Of a stretch of DNA of 64,000 bases, positions 47,973 through 56,612 are shown in pieces; position 1 is the stretch's first letter, and each line of letters begins with the position of its first letter. The translations under genes were made by a program, and so were the position numbers. The notes beneath the pieces were generated by a model that was not told the origin of the DNA, made no database searches, and was given only the letters and a program-made list of their open reading frames with translations. This DNA comes from Lachnospiraceae bacterium (GTDB taxonomy: Bacteria; Bacillota; Clostridia; Lachnospirales; Lachnospiraceae): positions 35,257 to 99,256 of the forward strand of contig JAEERY010000092.1 of assembly GCA_016286035.1 (NCBI GenBank), read 5' to 3'.

Positions 47973-49610
47973 ATGAAACAATTATTGCATACACCGGACG
48001 GTGTAAGAGATATATACGGTGCAGAATATGCCAAAAAGCTGAACGTGGAAGATACTATCCATCAGATGTTCATTTCTTACGGATATGAAGATATTCAGAC
48101 TCCAAGCTTTGAGTATTTTGATCTTTTCAGCGGAGATATAGGTACAACCGATACCAACGGACTGTATAAGTTCACTGACAACGATGGCCGTACAATGGTC
48201 TTAAGAAGCGATTTTACGCCTTCAATAGCCAGATGTGTGGCAAAGTACTTCTTAGAGGATAAAAAGCCTGTAAGGCTCACATACAAGGGCAATGCATATG
48301 TTAATACCGCAAGTCTTCAGGGTAAGCTCAAAGAGAACACACAGATGGGTGTCGAACTCATCGGTGAAGGCAGTGTTGAGTCCGATGTGGAAGTGATACG
48401 TCTTGCATGTGAATCATTAAAAGAGACGGGGCTTAAGAACTTTAAACTCTGTATCGGTGATGTGGAGTATTTCAAAGGGCTTTGCGAAGAGCTTTGCATA
48501 GATGCTTCCACGGAGCTGACTTTACGTGATTATGTATCGATCAAGAGCTTCTTTGATATCAAGGATTACATGGACAGTATCGGCCTTGACAAGAATGCCT
48601 GCGACAAGATACTTGCCATTAACGATCTTGTTGGTGACGAAAACTGTCTTGATAAGGCATATCAGCTTGTTAATAACGAAAGATCCAGATCGGCCGTTAA
48701 CAGGCTCAAGGACATTTATAAAGCCTCATACGAGTGCGGTATAAGCGATCATATATTCTTTGATCTTGGTATGCTTAGCAAATACAACTACTATACCGGA
48801 ATGATCTTTAAAGGATATGCTATAGGAAACGGTGATGCGATCGTTAAGGGCGGAAGATATGATAATCTTCTCGGACAGTTCGGAAAAGCTTCACCCGCTG
48901 TAGGCTTTGTTGTCATCATCGATGATCTTATGAATGCTTTAAAGAAGCAGGAAAGCACCAAAGATGGCGATGACGGCTATCTTACATTTGCACTCACAAA
49001 GGGCAGGCTTGCAAACAAGACACTTGAACTTCTCGAAAAGATAGGCATCACATGTGAGGAGATGAAGGATAAGGACACCAGAAAGCTCATATTCGTCAAT
49101 GAGGAATTAAAGCTTAAGTTCTTCCTTTCAAAAGGTCCCGACGTGCCTACATACGTAGAATACGGCGCTGCAGATATAGGTGTTGTAGGCAAGGATACCA
49201 TAATGGAGGAAGGAAGACGTGTCTATGAGGTCTTGGATCTGGGATTTGGCAAATGTCGCATGTGTGTATGCGGACCTCACGAAGCCGGTGAGCTTTTAAA
49301 GCATCACGAGATGATAAGAGTATGCTCGAAGTATCCCGTTATCGCAAAGGATTACTTCCATAACAAGAAACATCAGACAGTTGATATCATCAAACTCAAC
49401 GGTTCTGTTGAGCTTGGTCCTATAGTTGGCCTTGGAGATGTTATCGTAGATATAGTTGAAACAGGTTCTACACTCAGAGAAAACGGTCTTGAAGTACTAG
49501 AGGAGATCTGTGATCTCTCTGCGAGGATGATCGTTAATCAGGTAAGCATGCAGATGCATGGTGAACGCATAAGAGAGATCATCAATAAATTGAGAAATTG
49601 TGAAGGATAA
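47973..49610 (+). CDS. hisG: HisZ-HisG fusion: ATP phosphoribosyltransferase with regulatory domain
   Basis: A 545-residue protein joining the two subunits of the short-form ATP phosphoribosyltransferase, the first and feedback-controlled step of His synthesis. Residues 1 to about 325 are HisZ (HisRS-like: TPDGVRDIYG, LRSDFTPSIARCVA, MGVELIGEGS, GGRYDNLLGQFG). A linker of about 12 residues (KKQESTKDGDDG) leads to a short-form HisG catalytic domain (about 338-545) with FALTKGRLANK, AADIGVVGKDTI and the PRPP-binding DIVETGSTLRENGL. Frame and codon use are continuous across the linker. In most species these are separate genes. Confidence 0.93.
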   Translation: MKQLLHTPDGVRDIYGAEYAKKLNVEDTIHQMFISYGYEDIQTPSFEYFDLFSGDIGTTDTNGLYKFTDNDGRTMVLRSDFTPSIARCVAKYFLEDKKPVRLTYKGNAYVNTASLQGKLKENTQMGVELIGEGSVESDVEVIRLACESLKETGLKNFKLCIGDVEYFKGLCEELCIDASTELTLRDYVSIKSFFDIKDYMDSIGLDKNACDKILAINDLVGDENCLDKAYQLVNNERSRSAVNRLKDIYKASYECGISDHIFFDLGMLSKYNYYTGMIFKGYAIGNGDAIVKGGRYDNLLGQFGKASPAVGFVVIIDDLMNALKKQESTKDGDDGYLTFALTKGRLANKTLELLEKIGITCEEMKDKDTRKLIFVNEELKLKFFLSKGPDVPTYVEYGAADIGVVGKDTIMEEGRRVYEVLDLGFGKCRMCVCGPHEAGELLKHHEMIRVCSKYPVIAKDYFHNKKHQTVDIIKLNGSVELGPIVGLGDVIVDIVETGSTLRENGLEVLEEICDLSARMIVNQVSMQMHGERIREIINKLRNCEG

Positions 49611-49614
49611 TGCT

Positions 49615-50901
49615 ATGAGAATTGTTAATTTAACAGAGGATACAAAAAACGATATATTAAAGAATCTGCTCAAAAGAAGTCCGAGCCAGTATACCGAATA
49701 CGAGAAGACTGTTTCTGATATACTTTCTAACGTTAAGCAAAAAGGTGACGAGGCTGTATTTGAGCTGACAAAGAAATTTGATAAGTGGGATATAAACGCT
49801 TCAAATGTAAGAGTAACGAAAGAAGAGATAGATGCAGCTTATAAAGCAGTAGACAGCGAGTTTATCGATGTACTTAAGGAAGCTGCTCAAAACATAAGGG
49901 TCTTCCACGAGAAGCAGTTAAGAGACAGCTGGTTTTTCAGCAAGAAAGACGGTTCAATACTCGGTCAGAAGATCACTCCCATAGATTCCGTTGGTTGCTA
50001 TGCTCCTGGAGGAAAAGCATATTATCCGAGCAGTGTTTTGATGAACATCATACCCGCCAAAGTCGCAGGTGTTGAAAGGATAGCTCTCGCAACCCCTGCT
50101 GTAGGAGGAGTTGTTCAGCCTGTAACACTCGTTGCCGCTGATATTGCCGGAGTGGATGAGATATATAAGATAGGCGGAGCTCAGGCAGTCGGAGCATTTG
50201 CATACGGCACAGAGTCAATAAAGAAGGTTGACAAGATAACCGGTCCCGGAAATATCTTTGTAGCGCTTGCCAAAAAGGCAGTATTCGGCCAGGTAGGAAT
50301 TGATTCAATAGCAGGTCCGAGTGAGATACTCGTTATAGCCGATGAAACGGCTGATCCAAGATATGTTGCCGCAGATCTTTTATCACAGGCAGAACACGAT
50401 GAACTGGCCAGTGCGATACTTCTTACAACAAGCAGTGAACTTGCTCAAAAAGTAAGCGAAGAGGTCGACGGCTTTATAAAGGTACTTGAAAGAAGCGAGA
50501 TTATCAAAAAATCACTTGATAACTATGGTTACATATTGGTTGGAGAATCTATGGATGATATAATAGATGCAGCCAATGAGATAGCAAGTGAGCACGTTGA
50601 GATAATGACAAAAGATGCCGCCCGTGTTATGACAAAAGTCAGAAATGCAGGTGCGATATTTGTCGGTCCGTACTCTTCAGAGCCACTGGGTGATTACTTT
50701 GCCGGTCCGAACCACATTTTACCGACAAACGGTACAGCAAAGTTCTTCTCGCCTCTTAATGTTGACGATTTCACCAAAAAGACCAGTATCATCAGCTATT
50801 CGGAAGAAGGTCTGAGAGCAGTTCACGAAAAAATAGAGTATTTTGCAAAGAAGGAATGCCTTACGGCACACGCAAACTCTATAGCAGTACGTTTTGAATA
50901 A
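49615..50901 (+). CDS. hisD: Histidinol dehydrogenase
   Basis: A 428-residue zinc- and NAD-dependent enzyme that oxidises histidinol to histidine, the last step. CYAPGGKAYYPSSVLM, IAGPSEILVIAD, the zinc-ligand region LLSQAEHDELASA and the SEHVEIM catalytic segment are clear. The ATG at 49615 follows GAAGGAT; an in-frame GTG at 49600 lies inside hisZG. It lies 4 bases after hisZG. Confidence 0.96.
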   Translation: MRIVNLTEDTKNDILKNLLKRSPSQYTEYEKTVSDILSNVKQKGDEAVFELTKKFDKWDINASNVRVTKEEIDAAYKAVDSEFIDVLKEAAQNIRVFHEKQLRDSWFFSKKDGSILGQKITPIDSVGCYAPGGKAYYPSSVLMNIIPAKVAGVERIALATPAVGGVVQPVTLVAADIAGVDEIYKIGGAQAVGAFAYGTESIKKVDKITGPGNIFVALAKKAVFGQVGIDSIAGPSEILVIADETADPRYVAADLLSQAEHDELASAILLTTSSELAQKVSEEVDGFIKVLERSEIIKKSLDNYGYILVGESMDDIIDAANEIASEHVEIMTKDAARVMTKVRNAGAIFVGPYSSEPLGDYFAGPNHILPTNGTAKFFSPLNVDDFTKKTSIISYSEEGLRAVHEKIEYFAKKECLTAHANSIAVRFE

Positions 50902-50948
50902 GTTGCATAAAGCAGTTTTGACTCAGTCAGTCACTAATGGAGGGGAAT

Positions 50949-51533
50949 ATGAGAGAATCCACTGTTGAAAGAAACACAACAGAAACAAAGATAAAACTCA
51001 GTCTTAATATCGACGGTTCCGGCAAGTCCGACATTGATACCGGCATAGGTTTCTTTGATCACATGCTCGAAGGATTTGCCAAGCACGGTCTTTTCAATCT
51101 CAATGTCAAAATCGACGGAGATCTGAATGTAGACTGTCACCACAGCATAGAGGATTGCGGTATAGTTCTCGGACAGGCTATAAAGGAAGCGGTCGGTGAC
51201 AAGAAAGGCATAAAGAGATTCGGATATTTCATCCTTCCCATGGATGATGCCCTGGCACTTGTATCGATCGATCTTGGCGGCAGACCTTTCCTTAACTTTG
51301 AATGTGATTACAGCGTTGAAAAATGCGGTGACATGGAAACGGATATGGTTCGTGAGTTCTTCTATGCTGTAAGTTACAGTGCCATGATGAATATACACAT
51401 CAAAATGTTAAACGGCGTAAATGCACACCACATGACAGAAGCGATATTCAAGGCTTTTGCAAAGGCTTTGGATCAGGCAACTTCTTTTGATGACAGAATA
51501 GAAGGTGTTGCCAGTACAAAAGGAGTTATTTGA
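50949..51533 (+). CDS. hisB: Imidazoleglycerol-phosphate dehydratase
   Basis: A 194-residue manganese enzyme of His synthesis. The two metal-binding repeats are seen: FFDHMLEGFAKHG with CHHSIEDCG, and a second AHHMTEAIFKAFAKAL. It is the monofunctional bacterial form with no HisB phosphatase domain. The ATG at 50949 follows a GGAGGGG site. It is followed 3 bases later by the hisIE fusion. Confidence 0.96.
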   Translation: MRESTVERNTTETKIKLSLNIDGSGKSDIDTGIGFFDHMLEGFAKHGLFNLNVKIDGDLNVDCHHSIEDCGIVLGQAIKEAVGDKKGIKRFGYFILPMDDALALVSIDLGGRPFLNFECDYSVEKCGDMETDMVREFFYAVSYSAMMNIHIKMLNGVNAHHMTEAIFKAFAKALDQATSFDDRIEGVASTKGVI

Positions 51534-51536
51534 TCT

Positions 51537-52826
51537 ATGTTTATTAAAAAGATGATCCCGGCCATATACCTTTATGACCAAAAAGCAGTTAAAGGATTGA
51601 ACGATCTTGATATACTGAATAATGATCCCGTGGAACTTGCGAGATTCTATGCATCCAATGATTCGGATGCCATTTTCGTGTTTGATCTTTCCCCCGATGA
51701 GGACAAGGCACACGAGGAAGCTCTCGACTGTATCAAAGAGATATGCGAAGCTGTAAATATACCTGTATACGGTGCCGGAAACGTTAAGCGTATGGAAGAT
51801 ATAAAAAAGCTTCTTTATGCAGGCTGCGATAAAGCCACTCTGAATTTCTCCAAGGAAGGAAACGTATCTATCACTAAGGAAGTATCGGATAAATTTGGAA
51901 AAGATAAGATAATCGTTGCAGTCAAGAATTCCGAAGAGCTTTCGGGATATGTGGATCTTATAGAACAGTACGCGCATTCCATTCTGTTTTTGTATCATAA
52001 GGAGATAATCGAAGCTGCTGAGCTCACAAAGCTCCCTTATATAGCAATGCTTCCCGAAACGGGCCTGGATAAACTGCTTGAGATGTTCTCTCATGAGAAT
52101 ATTGTAGGTATAAGCGGTGATGTAATAACGGATAATGTTGAAAACATAAGAAATCTTAAAGATATACTGGAAGAAAACGGTATCAAGACAACACGTAAGA
52201 CAATAGCAGTACCGTGGAACGAACTTAAAAAGAATAATGACGGTCATGTACCTGTAGTTGTTCAGGATGTTAAGACTGATGAAGTCTTAATGGTCGCATA
52301 TATGAACGAAGAGGCTTATCTTAAAACTCTTGAGACCGGTACAATGACTTACTGGAGCCGTTCAAGAAATGAACTGTGGGTAAAAGGAGCAACGTCTGGT
52401 CATTACCAGTATCTTCAGTCCATGTACCTTGACTGCGACAGTGATACACTGCTTTGCAAAGTCATACAGGTCGGTGCTGCATGTCACACCGGAAACAAGT
52501 CATGTTTCTTTAATGAGCTATACAGCAAGGATATCAGACAGGAGCATAATCCCGTAAAGGTATTTGAAGAAGTCTTTGATGTCATAAAGGACCGCAAAGT
52601 CAATCCGAAGGAAGGTTCTTACACCAATTATCTGTTTGATAAGGGTATAGATAAGATATTAAAGAAACTGGGTGAAGAAGCGACTGAGATAGTTATCGCC
52701 GCAAAGAATCCAAATCCCAATGAGATCAAATATGAGATCAGTGATTTCCTTTATCATTGCATGGTCCTCATGGCAGAAAAAGAAGTCACATGGGAAGAGA
52801 TATGTGAAGAACTGGCCAAGAGATAG
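51537..52826 (+). CDS. hisIE: Degenerate HisF-like domain fused to HisI-HisE
   Basis: A 429-residue protein with three parts. Residues about 1-222 are a HisA/HisF-type TIM barrel (AIYLYDQKAVKG, NDPVELARFYAS, AGCDKATLNFSK). By alignment with remembered Thermotoga HisF, both catalytic aspartates are replaced: D11 by Tyr11 and D130 by Lys130, and the second phosphate-binding loops are not recognisable. Residues about 228-335 are HisI (phosphoribosyl-AMP cyclohydrolase: WSRSRNELWVKGATSGH, DCDSD, CHTGNKSCF). Residues about 345-429 are HisE (phosphoribosyl-ATP pyrophosphatase: KLGEEATEIVIAAKN). HisIE should be active; the barrel is probably a pseudoenzyme. Real hisA, hisF, hisH and hisC are not in the window. 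Confidence 0.9.
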   Translation: MFIKKMIPAIYLYDQKAVKGLNDLDILNNDPVELARFYASNDSDAIFVFDLSPDEDKAHEEALDCIKEICEAVNIPVYGAGNVKRMEDIKKLLYAGCDKATLNFSKEGNVSITKEVSDKFGKDKIIVAVKNSEELSGYVDLIEQYAHSILFLYHKEIIEAAELTKLPYIAMLPETGLDKLLEMFSHENIVGISGDVITDNVENIRNLKDILEENGIKTTRKTIAVPWNELKKNNDGHVPVVVQDVKTDEVLMVAYMNEEAYLKTLETGTMTYWSRSRNELWVKGATSGHYQYLQSMYLDCDSDTLLCKVIQVGAACHTGNKSCFFNELYSKDIRQEHNPVKVFEEVFDVIKDRKVNPKEGSYTNYLFDKGIDKILKKLGEEATEIVIAAKNPNPNEIKYEISDFLYHCMVLMAEKEVTWEEICEELAKR

Positions 52827-52864
52827 GGCTCATAATATTCTTTAAAGGTAAATGGAGTGAAGGA

Positions 52865-55800
52865 ATGAATATTAAGAGTGTGATCTTAAAAGGTTTTGTA
52901 TCTTTTATCCTGATGATATCCATGATCGCATCCTCTTTTGCGATACCGGCATATGCCAAAGAGGATCATAAGATCGTCAGGGTAGGATACTTTGAAAATG
53001 AGATATTCCAGGAAGGCGCAGGAGAAGGTCTTGTAAAGACAGGATATGCTTATGAGTATTATCGTAAGCTCTCCGAGTATACCGGCTGGGAATATGAATA
53101 TGTATATGCTGGATTTTCCGAACTGTATCAGATGTTTCTGGATGGAGAGATAGATATGCTCGCAGGTCTTGCAAAGAACGAAGAGCGTGAATCCATCATC
53201 GGCTATCCGAACATGGCTATGGGAAGCGAAACATATAACATTGTAAAACATAGCAATGATGACAGTATCACCACTACATATTCAACATTAAACGGTAAAA
53301 AGATAGGTGTTTTGGACAGCGCAATGGTCGGTGTCCTTAACACTTTTCTTGCTGATAACAGTATAAGCGCAACCGTAAGCAAATATCCTGATTACCAGAG
53401 CATGCTTAATGCTTTTGACTCTAATGCTGTAGACGCAATCGTCGCTGAAAGTGACGGAGCCTACGGCAGGGACAATGCCGAGCTTTTGTATGCATTCGGT
53501 TCATCCGACTACTACCTTTGTGTCACAAAGAGCAGAAAGGATCTTTTGGATGAGCTCAATTCCGCACAGGAAAGACTTATGGTTGAAGAACCGAATTATA
53601 TCAATTCTTTAAGCATAAAGTATTATTCATCAAGTATTTCCAGTCGAACACTTTCAAAATCCGAAAAAGCATGGCTTAATTCCCATGACACTTTAAAAGT
53701 TGGATATCTGAATAATTATCTACCTTACTCGGACACCGATGAAAACGGCAAGGTTACGGGTATCGTCAGTGAGCTTTTGACCAAGATGTTCGAAGAACTC
53801 GGTATCGTAAGCATAAATATCACATACAAAGGTTATGATAATTATGATGAAATGATCAAAGATATGACCTCTGGAAACATAGATCTTGTTTTCCCTGTTG
53901 GTGGGGGTCTCTATTATTCCGAGCAAAACGGCATATATCAGTCCAACTCTGTCGAATCGACCGCAACAGAACTGGTATATAAAGATGAATATACCGACAA
54001 AACAGAATCACATTTTGCTGTAAACGAGAATAACCGTATGCAGTATTATTATGTGACAACATATTATCCTAATGCTCAGATATCTTATTTTTCTTCAATA
54101 GAAGAATGCCTTGAAGCTGTAAATACCAACAAAGTCACAGCAACAACCCTAAACGGCCTCAGAGCTACCGAAATCATAAAAAGCAATAAATACGACAGTC
54201 TTTCGTTAAGACAGTTAAATCACATGGATGACAGATGCTTCGGTGTCGAGATAGGTAATGAAGGGCTCTTAAAACTAATCAACAGAGGCATATCCATCGT
54301 AGGAGAGGATTATCTTGTAAATCTCCCCTATAGATATACTGACAGCCTGTTCGTTTATACTACAATGGACTTCATAAGAGATCATACGATCCCAATCGCC
54401 GTATTTCTGTTTATCGCATCATGTATCATCCTTGTCTATTTTGTAGAAAACAACAGAAGAAAAAAGAAAGAGATGGAAGAGAAGATCACTCTTTCGGATC
54501 AGCTTATAGAACAGCAGAAACGTCGTGAAGATCAGGACAGGATGATAACAGCAATGGCTTCCGATTACAGATGTGTCTATCATGTCGATCTTGATAAAGA
54601 CGATGCTGTATGCTACAGGGAAGACCCCAGCGATCCCGAGCAGAGCAAGGAAGGTGTACATTTTAATTACCATGACCGTTTCAAATGGTACGCCGAAAAC
54701 AGAGTTGATGAAGGATACAGGAAGGAATTCCTTGAGTTCATAGATCCCGATAACATAAGAGCAGCACTTGCACAGAATTCGCTTATCAGTTACCGCTATC
54801 TGGCTAAAAGGCAGGGTGAGGAATACTATGAGATGATTCGTGTGGCGGGTGTACGACATCCCGAGGACAGGGATGATCATATCGTACACGCGATAGGTCT
54901 TGGCCTCACCGATATTGATAGCGAAGTACGAGAATCAATGGCAAAGAATCAGATGCTCAGCGAAGCACTTGCAAGTGCAGAGGAAGCTAACAAAGCCAAA
55001 ACAGCCTTCCTTTCAAACATGAGCCATGAGATACGTACTCCCATGAATGCCATTATAGGTCTTGATTCACTTGCACTGCGTGATGATACTTTACCTGATG
55101 AGACCAAGGAATACCTCGAAAAGATAGGTGAAAGTGCAAAACACCTTCTAGGCCTTATAAACGATATCCTGGATATGAGCCGTATCGAATCTGGAAGGAT
55201 AATCATAAGACGTGAAGAGTTCTCTTTCAGAAGCATGCTGGAACAGATTAACACCATGGTCATGTCCCAGTGTTCGGAAAAGGGATTAAAGTATGAATGC
55301 AAGGTTACCGGCGGAGTAAGTGACTTCTATATAGGAGACGATATGAAGCTCAAGCAGGTGCTCATTAACATTCTGAGCAATGCCATAAAGTTCACCGAAG
55401 CTCCCGGCAGTGTCACTCTTGAAGTTGAAAAGGTAGCCGATTACGAAAATCAGACGACAATAAAATTCATTATAAAAGATACCGGCATAGGTATATCACA
55501 AGAATTTCTTCCTAAGATATTTGATACATTCACTCAGGAAAACAGTGACAGGAATTCAAAGTACGGCAGTACAGGTCTTGGAATGGCTATTACAAAGAGC
55601 ATCGTTGATATCATGAACGGTACGATATCTGTATCTTCACAGAAAGGTGTCGGTACCGAGTTCACGGTCAATATCACTCTTAGAAACTGTGAGCACCAGA
55701 TGCTTTCTGACAGTTACATCGATCTAAATGATATGTATGTACTGGTAGTTGATGATGAAGAGGTCGCAGCCGAACATGCAAGACTCGTTCTTAATGAGGT

Positions 55801-56542
55801 GGGTATTAGGACAGATATATGCTTTAACGGTGCTCAGGCGCTTGATATGCTTGAAATAAGGCACACAAAGCACGACCCCTATAATCTGGTCCTTCTTGAC
55901 TGGAAAATGCCCGATATGGACGGAATACAGACTGCAAGCCATATCAGAGAATTATATGACAAAGAAACCACCATCATCATCCTCACTTCATTCAACTGGG
56001 ATGAGATCATGGATGATGCTCTGCATGCGGGTGTAGACAGTTTCCTTGCAAAACCTCTATTCGCTTCTAATGTCATAGATGAATTCGACAGAATAGCACG
56101 CAAGAACAACATGTCTCTCTATAAAGAAAAGAAGAGAGCGGATCTTAAAGGCAAAAACATACTCATTGCGGAAGATGTCGAAATAAATGCCGAGATAATG
56201 AAGGAGATCCTCTCATTAAAGGAGGCCTATGCCGATCACGCATTAAACGGAAGCATGGTACTTGAAATGTTTGAAAACAGCAAGGTCGGTTATTACGATG
56301 CCATACTGATGGACGTCAGAATGCCCGAAATGGACGGTCTGGAAGCTACGGAACGTATCAGGCATCTTGACAGACCGGATGCTTCTACCATACCTATAAT
56401 AGCCATGACGGCTAATGCTTTTGATGAAGATGTCCAAAGATCACTTCAGGTGGGAATGAACGCTCATCTTTCAAAGCCTGTAGAGCCTGAAAAGCTGTAT
56501 CAGACCATGGAAGAGCTGATATGGGAGTACAGGAATGAATAA
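52865..56542 (+). CDS. Hybrid sensor histidine kinase with two solute-binding domains
   Basis: A 1225-residue membrane kinase of the BvgS type. A signal peptide (1-31, ending AYA) is followed by two SBP_bac_3-like ligand-binding domains (about 37-255 and 275-500) outside the membrane, one membrane helix (about 509-528), a possible PAS-like region, HisKA with phospho-His721 (MSHEIRTPMNAI), a HATPase (DTGIGISQEF, STGLGMAI) and two receivers with Asp1012 (LLDWKMPDMDG) and Asp1150 (LMDVRMPEMDG). It begins 38 bases after hisIE, so it may be read through from the his operon. It lacks an HPt domain; a separate HPt protein is encoded at 58323. SBP_bac_3 domains usually bind amino acids, a plausible but unproven stimulus. 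Confidence 0.9.
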   Translation: MNIKSVILKGFVSFILMISMIASSFAIPAYAKEDHKIVRVGYFENEIFQEGAGEGLVKTGYAYEYYRKLSEYTGWEYEYVYAGFSELYQMFLDGEIDMLAGLAKNEERESIIGYPNMAMGSETYNIVKHSNDDSITTTYSTLNGKKIGVLDSAMVGVLNTFLADNSISATVSKYPDYQSMLNAFDSNAVDAIVAESDGAYGRDNAELLYAFGSSDYYLCVTKSRKDLLDELNSAQERLMVEEPNYINSLSIKYYSSSISSRTLSKSEKAWLNSHDTLKVGYLNNYLPYSDTDENGKVTGIVSELLTKMFEELGIVSINITYKGYDNYDEMIKDMTSGNIDLVFPVGGGLYYSEQNGIYQSNSVESTATELVYKDEYTDKTESHFAVNENNRMQYYYVTTYYPNAQISYFSSIEECLEAVNTNKVTATTLNGLRATEIIKSNKYDSLSLRQLNHMDDRCFGVEIGNEGLLKLINRGISIVGEDYLVNLPYRYTDSLFVYTTMDFIRDHTIPIAVFLFIASCIILVYFVENNRRKKKEMEEKITLSDQLIEQQKRREDQDRMITAMASDYRCVYHVDLDKDDAVCYREDPSDPEQSKEGVHFNYHDRFKWYAENRVDEGYRKEFLEFIDPDNIRAALAQNSLISYRYLAKRQGEEYYEMIRVAGVRHPEDRDDHIVHAIGLGLTDIDSEVRESMAKNQMLSEALASAEEANKAKTAFLSNMSHEIRTPMNAIIGLDSLALRDDTLPDETKEYLEKIGESAKHLLGLINDILDMSRIESGRIIIRREEFSFRSMLEQINTMVMSQCSEKGLKYECKVTGGVSDFYIGDDMKLKQVLINILSNAIKFTEAPGSVTLEVEKVADYENQTTIKFIIKDTGIGISQEFLPKIFDTFTQENSDRNSKYGSTGLGMAITKSIVDIMNGTISVSSQKGVGTEFTVNITLRNCEHQMLSDSYIDLNDMYVLVVDDEEVAAEHARLVLNEVGIRTDICFNGAQALDMLEIRHTKHDPYNLVLLDWKMPDMDGIQTASHIRELYDKETTIIILTSFNWDEIMDDALHAGVDSFLAKPLFASNVIDEFDRIARKNNMSLYKEKKRADLKGKNILIAEDVEINAEIMKEILSLKEAYADHALNGSMVLEMFENSKVGYYDAILMDVRMPEMDGLEATERIRHLDRPDASTIPIIAMTANAFDEDVQRSLQVGMNAHLSKPVEPEKLYQTMEELIWEYRNE

Positions 56543-56564
56543 AGATTTGATACAGTCTGACTGT

Positions 56565-56570
56565 TATAAT
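56565..56570 (+). promoter_or_regulatory. Possible -10 box before the REC-GGDEF-EAL gene
   Basis: A perfect TATAAT lies 43 bases before the start codon. No -35 at suitable spacing is convincing; a small CAGTCTGACTG inverted repeat (56553-56563) sits just upstream. Confidence 0.4.
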
Positions 56571-56612
56571 TCATGATCATACATGTTTTTACGAAGGTGG
56601 AGGGAACATCGC

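Noticed and set aside
50934..51398. A 154-codon open frame on the - strand
   Set aside because: It is the antisense of hisB and has no recognisable motif.
51408..52247. A 279-codon open frame on the - strand
   Set aside because: It lies inside the hisB and hisIE genes, whose families are unmistakable; its translation is Cys/Tyr/Ile-rich without a domain or ribosome site.
56553..56563. CAGTCTGACTG inverted repeat
   Set aside because: It is too short to be called an operator without a conserved copy elsewhere.
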